From positions 1 through 40,147 of the forward strand of contig CAYYTU010000027.1 in the NCBI GenBank assembly GCA_964474655.1: a stretch of 40,147 bases of DNA, given 5' to 3'. The translations under genes were made by a program, and so were the position numbers. Source of the stretch: CAYYTU01 sp964474655 (GTDB lineage: Bacteria; Chloroflexota; Anaerolineae; B4-G1). Under the pieces are notes generated by a model. It worked only from the letters and a program-made list of their open reading frames with translations, ran no database searches and was not told where the DNA came from. Position 1 is the stretch's first letter. The number at the start of each line of letters is the position of its first letter. Below are positions 31,992 to 39,884 of the stretch, in pieces.

Positions 31992-32312
31992 ATGTCGACC
32001 ACAACTTCTACAACCCCGGTCCCCAAGGTAGCCTTAAGAGCGCTGACCGAGCTCACCGGCGAGCCCCGGTTTGACGTGGCCTTGCTGATCGCGCTGCGGG
32101 ACGCCGTTGAACACCGTCTGGAGAAGATCGACGTAGCCATCCAGGCGTACGAGCAGCGGTATGGGATGTCCTTCGAGCAGTTCCAGGCCCGCGGTCAAGC
32201 CGAAGAGATTCCCGATCAATTCTCCTACGACGTCGAGAGCGATTACCTGGAGTGGGATGGCCTGATGAGCCGCAAGCGGGAGCTCGAAAAGATCCGCCAA
32301 TGGCTCGCGTGA
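31992..32312 (+). CDS. Small protein upstream of a TumE-like toxin gene, candidate antitoxin
   Basis: A 106-residue, mostly helical, acidic protein (LRALTELTGEPRFDVALLI, LIALRDAVEHRLEKIDVAI). It has no DNA-binding motif I can name. AGGAGGTGA at 31978-31986 and the in-frame ATG at 31992 fix the start; an ATG at 31987 is out of frame. It overlaps the following gene by 13 nt, the usual layout of a toxin-antitoxin operon. The function is inferred only from that partner. Confidence 0.55.
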   Translation: MSTTTSTTPVPKVALRALTELTGEPRFDVALLIALRDAVEHRLEKIDVAIQAYEQRYGMSFEQFQARGQAEEIPDQFSYDVESDYLEWDGLMSRKRELEKIRQWLA

Positions 32313-32646
32313 GCCCTTTCCAATTCGCCCGTGATGTCCAGAGCGCTTGTGATCAGTCACCTCTCGTTGCCACCTACGACGTTCAAATCCTGGATGACAC
32401 GGTCGTAAGATCCGCGTTCTCCTCACCTACGACGCTTTCATTGACGTCTTCTACAATGCGGACACCGGGAAGTGCTCCTACGCTCTCGTGGAGGAAGCAA
32501 CCCGCGTCTTTGGCGCCGATAATGCCTTCATCGGTTGGCACGTCCATCCCTTCGACGATCCAACCCGGCATCGCCCTTCCCCCGCAGTCTCCTTCGACGA
32601 TCTCTTGAGCGCTGTTGAGCGACACGCTGCCCAAAAGCAACAATAG
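32300..32646 (+). pseudogene. TumE-like (DUF6516-like) toxin gene broken by a frameshift
   Basis: From the ATG at 32300 the frame reads FQFARDVQSACDQ and ATYDVQILDDTV. Then, between about 32398 and 32407, the family sequence jumps to another frame: KIRVLLTYDAFIDVFYNADT, then CSYALVEEATRVFGADNAF and GWHVHPFDDPTRH, ending at TAG 32644-32646. The second frame has a stop at 32395-32397, so the shift is confined to a few bases and fits a one-base loss. The C-terminal GADN-x-GWHVHPFDDP block is typical of TumE/DUF6516-type toxins by my recall. The gene is therefore probably inactive, unless this is a sequencing error. Confidence 0.6.
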
Positions 32647-32677
32647 ACAACACCTCATTCACCGCCAAGAGAAAACA

Positions 32678-33529
32678 CTACTTCTTACTATTGCGTGCCG
32701 CTTGGCGACCATTGTCATTGCAGATACTCCGCCTCGAATCGATGGTCAGCAGCGCCATTCGACGGCGTCCGTAAATGCCGATGTTATCCCCGCGTCGCTC
32801 GGCGTATGGCAGCAAGGCAGCCCGCAATGCCTCTCGGCGATCACCGTTGAGGTGCAAGTGATGAGCCCACCAGTCGATCAGCGCCTCCTCATGTTCATAC
32901 ACGTAGTTGGCGCTGGCCCAGACCACCTCGACGTCGGCATAAACGCCCAGTTCCAGCAGCGCGGGGTAGAAGTGCCTGAGATGAGGAGAAGGCATACGGT
33001 CACGCCCTCGAAAACGGCGGTGTATCCTGCGATACCAGTCAGGTTGCTCGCCGACTCCCATAAGCACGACAGTATGACGGCTCAGACTCACCAGCGTACG
33101 TATGACATCGGCGATGGGCTCCACGTTGTAGAGCGAATGCGAGGCAAGCGTCAGATCGAAGGGGCCATCAACGTCGCCCAGCCCTTCTTCAACACGCTCT
33201 GGCACGATGCGCACATTGGTCAGACCCGCCCTTGCCAGGTTGCGCTCCAACACTTGGCGCATCGCAGGCGAGGGTTCCAGCGCCACGACCTCCCGCACGG
33301 TCGACGCCAGAGGCAACGTGAAAGCGCCACTCCCCGGCCCAATCTCCAACACGCGCGTTTCCGTCTCCAGCGGGATTGGAAGTCGGGATAGGACCAGCTC
33401 CACGTAGTCGTTGTGCTCCACCCACGTATCATACCAGTCAGCCAGTTGTCGCCACACCGTTTCATCTCGACGCTGACGCGCCTGGCGGCAGGCGCTCACC
33501 CGTGATTGCCAGTCTTTCAAAGCTTTCAT
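32678..33529 (-). CDS. Class I SAM-dependent methyltransferase
   Basis: A 283-residue enzyme with a Rossmann fold. Motif I is VLEIGPGSGAFTLPLA (about residues 62-77), followed by VVALEPSPAMRQVLERN and DVDGPFDLTLASHSLYN (motif II/III). The N-terminus is helical and basic. The substrate, small molecule or macromolecule, is not clear. An AAGGGG ribosome binding site lies a few bases before the ATG. It sits between the broken toxin gene and a repeat element and has no clear operon partner. Confidence 0.82.
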   Translation of the reverse strand: MKALKDWQSRVSACRQARQRRDETVWRQLADWYDTWVEHNDYVELVLSRLPIPLETETRVLEIGPGSGAFTLPLASTVREVVALEPSPAMRQVLERNLARAGLTNVRIVPERVEEGLGDVDGPFDLTLASHSLYNVEPIADVIRTLVSLSRHTVVLMGVGEQPDWYRRIHRRFRGRDRMPSPHLRHFYPALLELGVYADVEVVWASANYVYEHEEALIDWWAHHLHLNGDRREALRAALLPYAERRGDNIGIYGRRRMALLTIDSRRSICNDNGRQAARNSKK

Positions 33530-33581
33530 AGCCCCTTGTCCAATGGATCTCTACTTCGACAATAGCACATTAGCAAATCTC

Positions 33582-33678
33582 AGACTTCCGAAGTCTAGAA
33601 TGGCCTTGGAGCGCAAAAAACCCAGGATTTTGCAAAGATTCAGCCAGTGAAATGAGTCGTGGGAGACTTCGGAAGTCT
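33582..33678. repeat. Palindrome-bounded repeat element, copy 2
   Basis: AGACTTCCGAAGTCT (33582-33596) and AGACTTCGGAAGTCT (33664-33678) are 82 bp apart, the same 15-bp palindromes as at 4865 and 4950 but in the opposite order. It lies between the methyltransferase and the NikC-like permease, downstream of the latter. The interior shows only weak likeness to copy 1. Confidence 0.6.
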
Positions 33679-33695
33679 AACATGCCATTATCGAA

Positions 33696-34613
33696 CTACG
33701 ATACAATGTGCCGGTAACGAGGATCGAGTAGGTCACGCAGTGTATCCCCCAGCAGGTTGGCGGACAACACAGCGAGCACAATGGCCAGGCCCGGGGCGAT
33801 GGCCAGCCAGGGAGCAGTCTGGACGTGAAGCTGGGCGTAATTGACCATCGCGCCCCACTCCGGCTGAGGTAACTGCACGCCCAGCCCGATGAAACTCAAG
33901 CCAGATAGACTCAACAACACGCTACCCAGGTCAAGCGTGGCCATCACAGCGACCGGCCCCAGAATGCTCGGTAGTAAATGACGGATCACGATGCGCCTAT
34001 CACGCGATCCGATGGAGCGAGCGGCCAGGATGAACTCTCGCTCCCGAACCGACAGAACGAGGCCGCGAACCAACCGGGCACAGCCGGCCCATCGCACCAA
34101 CGTCAGTCCCAGGATCACATTCCGCAACCCTGGTCCCAGCAGGCCAGCCACGACGAGGGCCAAGATGATGGAGGGGAAGGCCAGCACGGTGTCAACCAGA
34201 CGCATGATGATCTCGTCGATCCATCCGCCATAGAACCCGGCCATCGTGCCCAGGGCGACGCCGAGCGAGGTGACAACGACCACCGTGAACCCGGCGGCCC
34301 CGAGCGAAGCCCGCGCGCCGACCAGCAAGCGGCTCAGCACATCCCGCCCCAGGTGATCCGTGCCCAGGGGGTGCTCCCAGCAAGGCGCCACGAGCGCTCG
34401 CTGCAAGTCGATGACCAGCGGGTCATACGGGGCGATCAGAGGGGCAAAGATAGCAAGGACAGCCAGGCTCGCCAACAACAGCGCTCCCAGGAAGCCAGCC
34501 GGGGCCCGCCGCACGTAGCGTGAGATGGCGCTAGAAAAGACCGCCAAACGATTCTGCTGGTCGCGATGCCTCACCCTTCGCGCCGTCCGGGCTAAAGCGT
34601 CCACTTGCTCCAT
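33696..34613 (-). CDS. ABC transporter permease, NikC/DppC-like
   Basis: A 305-residue membrane subunit of an oligopeptide/nickel-type importer. A basic cytoplasmic start is followed by the first membrane segment, then HPLGTDHLGRDVLSRLLVGA and LSGLSFIGLGVQLPQPEWGA, the normal NikC/DppC pattern with the EAA loop just before it. The start at 34613 has AGGGGAA upstream; an ATG at 34640 overlapping the previous gene is a second choice. It ends with DLLDPRYRHIVS. It forms a unit with the NikB-like gene and the binding protein before it. Confidence 0.88.
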   Translation of the reverse strand: MEQVDALARTARRVRHRDQQNRLAVFSSAISRYVRRAPAGFLGALLLASLAVLAIFAPLIAPYDPLVIDLQRALVAPCWEHPLGTDHLGRDVLSRLLVGARASLGAAGFTVVVVTSLGVALGTMAGFYGGWIDEIIMRLVDTVLAFPSIILALVVAGLLGPGLRNVILGLTLVRWAGCARLVRGLVLSVREREFILAARSIGSRDRRIVIRHLLPSILGPVAVMATLDLGSVLLSLSGLSFIGLGVQLPQPEWGAMVNYAQLHVQTAPWLAIAPGLAIVLAVLSANLLGDTLRDLLDPRYRHIVS

Positions 34614-34629
34614 CGAGTTTCCCCTGGTC

Positions 34630-35565
34630 TCACGTTCCATACTGGACCCGGGGGTCCAGCCAGCGACACACAAGATCCACGCCGAAGTTGATGGATACAA
34701 ACACCACCGTGATGAAGAGAGTAAATCCCTGGATGACGGGGAAGTCGCGCCCCAGAATAGACTCTGTGATGAGCATGCCCAGGCCGGGCCAGGCGAAGAC
34801 CATTTCGATGATGATGGCGCCCCCCAGCAGGTGACCGAATTGCAGCCCTAACATAGTCGCCAGGGGCAGCAGCGAGGGCTTGAGTGCGTGCTGGAGTATC
34901 ACCCGGCTTCGTGCCAGCCCTTTGGCCTGTGCCGTACGGATGTAGGGCTCGTCGAGCACTTCCAAAAGATTCGCGCGGGTCAGGCGCATCAGGACAGCCG
35001 ACGATCTCAAGCCCAAAGCGCCGGCGGGCAGGATGAAGTGCTTCCACCCGCCGCGGCCCATAGAGGGCAGCCACCCGAGCCGCACGGCGAAGAACAGAAC
35101 CAGAATCGTCCCCAGCCAGAAGGAGGGCACCGAGGCGCCGAGCAGAGCGAGCACGCGGCTGATTTGGTCCACTACGCTATCGCGCCAGACGGCCGACAGG
35201 ATGCCGACCGGCAGGGCGATGAGCAACCCGATGACCATCCCCCCGGCTGCCAGCTCCAACGTCGCCGGCAGATGAACGGTGATCTCGTGCCAGACTGATT
35301 TCCCCGAGCGCAGGGACTTCCCCAGATCGCCGCGCACCACGCGCCCCAGCCAATGAAGATATTGAAGCGGAATCGGTTGATCCAGCCCCAACTCCTGCTG
35401 GACGGCCTCGATTTCCTCTTGACTGGGCTCGATCTCCTTGCCGTAACTGGCGATGATCTCGGCGGGGTTACCGGGCACTAGCCCCATCAACCCAAATGTG
35501 ATCAACGACACACCGAAGATGACGGGGAGCAACGAGATCAGACGCTGAAGGATGTACTGTCGCAT
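34630..35565 (-). CDS. ABC transporter permease, NikB/DppB-like
   Basis: A 311-residue membrane subunit. The opening RLISLLPVIFGVSLITFGLM, the loop VPGNPAEIIASYG, LGLDQPIPLQYLHWLGRVVR and the EAA loop EPYIRTAQAKGLARSRVILQ are standard for NikB/DppB. Six membrane segments are seen and the C-terminus WLDPRVQYGT is normal. It lies 58 bp after the giant binding protein gene, with a hairpin in the gap, and just before the NikC-like gene. Confidence 0.9.
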   Translation of the reverse strand: MRQYILQRLISLLPVIFGVSLITFGLMGLVPGNPAEIIASYGKEIEPSQEEIEAVQQELGLDQPIPLQYLHWLGRVVRGDLGKSLRSGKSVWHEITVHLPATLELAAGGMVIGLLIALPVGILSAVWRDSVVDQISRVLALLGASVPSFWLGTILVLFFAVRLGWLPSMGRGGWKHFILPAGALGLRSSAVLMRLTRANLLEVLDEPYIRTAQAKGLARSRVILQHALKPSLLPLATMLGLQFGHLLGGAIIIEMVFAWPGLGMLITESILGRDFPVIQGFTLFITVVFVSINFGVDLVCRWLDPRVQYGT

Positions 35566-35575
35566 ACGCTACCAT

Positions 35576-35620
35576 GAATCAGCAGCTTGCCCCGGGTTGG
35601 GACAAGCTGCTGGCTGATTC
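35576..35620 (-). promoter_or_regulatory. Intergenic stem-loop between binding protein and permease genes
   Basis: GAATCAGCAGCTTG pairs with CAAGCTGCTGGCTGATTC, with a small bulge and a C/G-rich loop. There is no T run after it on the minus strand. Such a hairpin can protect the upstream binding-protein mRNA and lower permease expression. Confidence 0.55.
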
Positions 35621-35623
35621 TAC

Positions 35624-38600
35624 CTACTCCGTGGTCAGATACGCTTCGTCAATGGAGGGCTTGAACTGGACGTCCAGGCGCAGATCCTTGACATGCTTGC
35701 GGGTGGCGTAGATCGTCGCCTCGTGGTAGAGCGGCGTGAAGGGGACGTCTTCGGCCACGATCGCCTGCAGCTCGTCGTAATACGCCTTCCGCTGGGCCGG
35801 GTCCATCTCCGACTGCGCGGCCAGCACGAGCTCATCGGCTCGCTCATTGGCGTAACCATAGCTGCGTCGCCGATTCATATCCCCTTCGCTCCAAACCCAA
35901 CGCCCCATAAAGAAATCGGGGTCCCCGGTCATAAGCGTGTAGGGCATCATCGTCATATTGTACTCTCCGTTCTTCAGGGCCTCACTCCAGGCCCCGCCCT
36001 CCATCGTCTCGATCTTGACGTCGATCCCCATCTCAGCCAGCGTCGCTTGCAGAATCTGGCTGATGTTCTCGTAGGGCCAGCGTCCGAGCAAGCCGGAATG
36101 GAGAATCATCTTCGCCTCTACACGCTCTTCGCCTAAAACCTCTTCGGCCAACGCTCTCGCTGTGTCCAGATCGTAGCTCGGGGCAACGTCGGTGCGAACC
36201 CACTCTTTGGCCCGCAGCGTGATGACGCTGACGCCCGGATCGCCAAAGCCGTAGAGCGTGCTATCGACCAGCCCCTGGCGGTCGATGGCTTGGCTGACCG
36301 CCTGGCGCAGCCGCTTGTCGTCGAAAGGTGGCTTGCCGCTGTTGAAGGTCAGATAGTGGTTGGTCGCCACGCCCTGCTCGTGCAGGACGAGATCGTCGTC
36401 CCCCTCCACAACCGAGGCCTGCTCCGGTTGGAGCGAGCCCACGTCGGCGATGGCGTCGATCTCCCCAGTCTGAAGGGCGGCCAGGCGCGTCGTCGCCTCG
36501 GGGATGTACTTGAACGTCACGCCATCCAACTTGGCCGGTTCGCCCCAGTAGTCCTCGTTACGTTTGAGGATGATCCTATCGTCCTCGATGTACTCCTCGA
36601 AGACGAAGGGCCCCGTGCCGACCGGCGCTTTGGGTCGACCATCCTCGCCCACCGCACCTGGGGACAGCATCGCGCTGGAGAAGTAGGCGATCAGTTGAGG
36701 AAGATTGGGCGTCGGCTCCTCCATCACGAATTTCACCGTATACTCATCGACCTTTTCCAGCGTGTCCAGATTGGGCAAAGTCGTCATATACTCTTCCTGA
36801 AGCTTGGGGATGTTCAAGAGCACCGCGTCGGCGTTGAAGGGCGTGCCATCGTGGAACGTCACGTCCTCTCGCAGGTGAAATGTCCAAACAGTGCCGTCCT
36901 CACTCGCTTCCCAGGACGTCGCCAGCACAGGCTGTGCGACCATGTCGTTATCCAAGATGACCAGCGGTTCCCAGACGGCCAGCGAGCCGTGCAAGAAGTA
37001 CCAAGTGTCCGGGCCGTAATACAAATCGCGTCCCAGACCGATGGTCATCGTTTGCGCTTCGTCTGAAGAGGCTTCTTCCTGCTCACCTTCCGATCCGGTC
37101 GAATCGGTTGGCGTGGCGGTCGCTTCCGCCTGTTCAGAAGCAGTCGGCGGCAGGAAGATCAGCTTGTTCATCGAGATGGGGATGCCGAAGCCGACGCCGC
37201 CCTGGGTGTAGAACCAGGTGTCCAATACGCTGGCGTCGTAGACCGTCCACATCTTGGGGTGGTAGAGCGTCAGCACGGGCAGCTCCTCGGCGATGATCTC
37301 CTGGAGCTGCCAGACCAGCTCGCGCCGCTGCTCCTCATCGACCGTGGCGGCCTGCTGCTGATAGAGCTCGTCGTAGGCCGCGTTGTCGTAGGTCTGGGCC
37401 GGCCAGGTTGGCGTCTCCAGCATGGCCGGGTTGGCGATGCCGCCGTGCCCGTTGATCGCCAGGTCGAAGTTGCCCTCGCGAAGCAGCCCGTCGATGGTGC
37501 TGTAATCGCCGGTTTGCACCTCGACCTCAACACCGGCTGAGTCTTCAGCCAGGGCCTCCAGATCGGCCTGCACCAGCTCCGCCTCCCGCGCGAAGCCGCC
37601 GGTGGTGATCAGCGTCAGGCTCAGGTCGGTCGCGCCGGCTTCAGCCAGCATGGCCCTGGCCTGCTCGGGATCGTGCTCGTAGGCGGGCAGGTCCGGGTTG
37701 TGCCAGTCGGTGAAGGGCGAGAGGATGCCCAGGCTGGCCTCAATCGCGCCGCCGTGGGTCACCTGCTCCACGATCCGCCCACGGTCGATGGCGTGGGCCA
37801 CGGCGCGCCGCACCGCCACGTCGTCGAAGGGCGCTTGTTGCGTGTTGAAGATCGTCTGCAGCACCCAGAAGCTGGGGCCATCGATCACGCCGTAAGTCTC
37901 TTCGCCCTGGAAGCTTTCCACCGCCTCGATCTCCTTGCCCCAGAAGGAGGCGTAGTCGGTGGTGGATGTCTCCAGCGCCAGGGCCTGATTCTCCACCTTG
38001 ACGAAGGTCAGCCCGTCGACGGTGGGCGCGCCTCGGAAGTAGTCCGGGTTCGCCTCGTAGACGTAGCGACCATCCTCCTTGCTGTACTCGGCCAGGGTGA
38101 AGGGGCCGCTGCCGACGACGGCCTCCTCGGACGTCAGCTTGGCCGGATCGTCGACGCCCTCCCAGACGTGCTTGGGGATGATGGGCAGCGAGCCGACCAG
38201 CGTCTCGTGGGCCCCGGCGATGGGTTCCGTCAGGTGGAGCACCGCGGTCTCCTCGTCCACGGCCTCGGCGCTTTCGACCTTGTTCACCGGCCAGGACCAC
38301 TTGAAGGCACCCTGATGGGCCTTGAAATACTCGAAGGTGAAGGCCACATCCTCGGCGGTCAGCGGCTGGCCGTCGTGCCAGGTGACGCCGGGGTGGAGCG
38401 TGAAGGTCCACGCGGTGCCGTCGTCGGAGACGGACCACTCGTCGGCCAGCCAGGGGATCACGCCGCTCTCGTCCTTCCAGGTCAGCGTGTCGAACAGCAG
38501 CGACATGCGGATGTAGCCCGGCCCGCGCGAGTAGAAGGCGAAGGGCGAGGGATAGCCCCAGTCGTCGCCCGGCAGCGTGATCGTCTTGGTCTCTGTAGTT

Positions 38601-38740
38601 TCCGTAGCCGAAGACGTGGGCGTCGATGCAGTCGTGGATGTAGCGGGATTCTCCGTCGTGGCCGGAGGACTGTTACCACATCCGGCGATCAGCGCGACGG
38701 TCAGCATAAGTGCAAATGCAACCAAAAACTTCTTTCTCAT
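35624..38740 (-). CDS. Lipoprotein with two tandem family 5 substrate-binding domains (peptide/nickel type)
   Basis: A 1038-residue exported protein. The signal segment ends in the lipobox ALIAGC and a Thr/Ser/Pro linker follows. Domain 1 (about residues 55-530) has TLHPGVTWHDGQPLTAEDVA and VGSGPFTLAEY. A Ser/Glu/Thr-rich linker spans about 535-565. Domain 2 (about 565-1035) has HLREDVTFHDGTPFNADAV, PVGTGPFVFEEY and NEDYWGEPAKLDGV, most like NikA. Both domains look complete, twice the usual length. The start has AAGGAG upstream. Downstream NikB/NikC-like genes and the FmdE gene upstream fit a metal or metallophore importer. The ligand is not known, and the two domains may bind different forms. 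Confidence 0.9.
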   Translation of the reverse strand: MRKKFLVAFALMLTVALIAGCGNSPPATTENPATSTTASTPTSSATETTETKTITLPGDDWGYPSPFAFYSRGPGYIRMSLLFDTLTWKDESGVIPWLADEWSVSDDGTAWTFTLHPGVTWHDGQPLTAEDVAFTFEYFKAHQGAFKWSWPVNKVESAEAVDEETAVLHLTEPIAGAHETLVGSLPIIPKHVWEGVDDPAKLTSEEAVVGSGPFTLAEYSKEDGRYVYEANPDYFRGAPTVDGLTFVKVENQALALETSTTDYASFWGKEIEAVESFQGEETYGVIDGPSFWVLQTIFNTQQAPFDDVAVRRAVAHAIDRGRIVEQVTHGGAIEASLGILSPFTDWHNPDLPAYEHDPEQARAMLAEAGATDLSLTLITTGGFAREAELVQADLEALAEDSAGVEVEVQTGDYSTIDGLLREGNFDLAINGHGGIANPAMLETPTWPAQTYDNAAYDELYQQQAATVDEEQRRELVWQLQEIIAEELPVLTLYHPKMWTVYDASVLDTWFYTQGGVGFGIPISMNKLIFLPPTASEQAEATATPTDSTGSEGEQEEASSDEAQTMTIGLGRDLYYGPDTWYFLHGSLAVWEPLVILDNDMVAQPVLATSWEASEDGTVWTFHLREDVTFHDGTPFNADAVLLNIPKLQEEYMTTLPNLDTLEKVDEYTVKFVMEEPTPNLPQLIAYFSSAMLSPGAVGEDGRPKAPVGTGPFVFEEYIEDDRIILKRNEDYWGEPAKLDGVTFKYIPEATTRLAALQTGEIDAIADVGSLQPEQASVVEGDDDLVLHEQGVATNHYLTFNSGKPPFDDKRLRQAVSQAIDRQGLVDSTLYGFGDPGVSVITLRAKEWVRTDVAPSYDLDTARALAEEVLGEERVEAKMILHSGLLGRWPYENISQILQATLAEMGIDVKIETMEGGAWSEALKNGEYNMTMMPYTLMTGDPDFFMGRWVWSEGDMNRRRSYGYANERADELVLAAQSEMDPAQRKAYYDELQAIVAEDVPFTPLYHEATIYATRKHVKDLRLDVQFKPSIDEAYLTTE

Positions 38741-38761
38741 CAGAATACTCCTTGTCCATCT

Positions 38762-38782
38762 TACGTTTTACGTTTTACGTTC
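38762..38782. repeat. Heptamer direct repeat TACGTTT
   Basis: Nearly three tandem copies of TACGTTT lie just upstream of the binding-protein ATG (38740). They could be a protein-binding site or a slippage product. Confidence 0.35.
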
Positions 38783-38868
38783 GCCGTTTCACGCTTCTCT
38801 CAGCTCTGGCCGGTCTCTGACCGAGCCAGATGACGAAATTTTTTATCATTCGGGTGTGTTTCGAGTTG

Positions 38869-38891
38869 GGGCACGGTCAGGAGACCGGCCC
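38869..38891. repeat. 23-bp dispersed repeat, copy 2
   Basis: GGGCACGGTCAGGAGACCGG followed by CCC, 22 of 23 identical to the copy at 30098-30120. It lies between the FmdE gene and the binding-protein gene. A weaker relative (GGGCAAGAGATCGGCCCC) is seen near 39748-39765. Confidence 0.55.
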
Positions 38892-38906
38892 CAGCAATTG
38901 TGCGTT

Positions 38907-39626
38907 TCACGCAACCGACATACCCGATCCATCCAGCACGTAATGCTGGGCGTCGGCGCAGGCGATGCAGATCGGTTCGCCATCGCGCAGCCGCGCCTTC
39001 GTCTCCATCACGCTCTCGCCGCAGACGGAGCAGATGGCCGACTCGTGGATCGGCGCGTAGGCGGGCAGGTCGATCTGCTTCTCCTCGACGGTGAAGATCT
39101 CCTCCTCCGGCAAGCTCAGCTGCTTGTACGAGGTCTCGGCCCAGAGCTGCGACAGCCGCGCTTGCTCCTCCGGCGTCGGTTTCTCGCGGTTGGTGACGAT
39201 CTTCTCGAACAGCTCGTGTGCCTCCGGGTATCGCTCATCGAAACTGGTGGAGTAATCGGCCCGCACGGCAACGCGCACGGCCTTGGCAACTGTGGGTTGC
39301 CCGCCGTCGCGCTTGGCCACCGTGACCGCCGTCTTGCCCAGATCGTGGTAGATCAGGGCGTTGTTGGCGAAGGAGCAGCCGGTCGTCATCTGGATGCCGT
39401 CGCTGAAGCAGTTGTTGGCCTCCACGATGGCGATCACCTCCTCCATCCCCAGGTTGCGCTTGATGCCCAGCCTCTTCAGCGCGGTGTAGCCGGCGCGGAC
39501 GCCGAGCGCCACGTAGGGGCAGAAGTGACCGTGCAGCTCGCCGGCCTTCTTGAGCAGCCCTTCGAGGTCGCCCTCGCGGACCATGGCCTCGATGGGCGCC
39601 CGTGGATTTTCTGGTAAATTCATCAT
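38907..39626 (-). CDS. FmdE-family protein with C-terminal zinc ribbon
   Basis: A 239-residue cytoplasmic protein. The FmdE domain (about residues 22-165) begins LHGHFCPYVALGVRAG, with the conserved HxxFCP metal-binding set and a later ANNCFSDGIQMTTGCSFAN. The C-terminal part has a treble-clef/zinc ribbon: CSVCGE and CIACA. The family is named after a protein encoded near molybdenum formylmethanofuran dehydrogenase; its real role is unknown, and it often sits near metal transporters. AGGAG lies five bases before the ATG pair at 39626/39623. Its place next to a NikA-like binding protein suggests metal handling. Confidence 0.88.
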   Translation of the reverse strand: MMNLPENPRAPIEAMVREGDLEGLLKKAGELHGHFCPYVALGVRAGYTALKRLGIKRNLGMEEVIAIVEANNCFSDGIQMTTGCSFANNALIYHDLGKTAVTVAKRDGGQPTVAKAVRVAVRADYSTSFDERYPEAHELFEKIVTNREKPTPEEQARLSQLWAETSYKQLSLPEEEIFTVEEKQIDLPAYAPIHESAICSVCGESVMETKARLRDGEPICIACADAQHYVLDGSGMSVA

Positions 39627-39685
39627 TCACTCTCCTGTGTAGTGTTTAAGTGCTTCTAGGATTTCGCATGGCGATGTGTTCGTAT

Positions 39686-39806
39686 AGGCGACGAGTCGCC
39701 TGCAAAGGGATTCGGAAATAAATAACCCCCACCATACACACACGGGCGGGCAAGAGATCGGCCCCTACGGCGCGACCCTGTAGGGGCGATCCCTTGTGGT
39801 CGCCCT
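39686..39806. repeat. Cluster of hairpin repeats in the FmdE upstream gap
   Basis: The gap 39627-39884 has no gene. It holds three inverted repeats: AGGCGAC-GA-GTCGCCT (39686-39701), ATCGGCCCCTAC pairing with GTAGGGGCGAT (39757-39790) and GGGCGA...TCGCCC (39784-39805). The GTAGGGGCGAT...TCGCCC type of hairpin is a common dispersed repeat in Chloroflexota-like genomes by my recall. They may also work as terminators for the permease upstream. Confidence 0.55.
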
Positions 39807-39884
39807 GAGCGAAGGGGGATGTTAATTTCTTCCAGGTCCCTAACCATATCTTGCCGTGTTTGATTGCCTCATCTTTTGCCGATA

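Noticed and set aside
37673..38833. A 386-residue plus-strand frame opposite the double binding protein
   Set aside because: It is a GC-driven shadow of the binding protein gene, which has complete family motifs on the minus strand.
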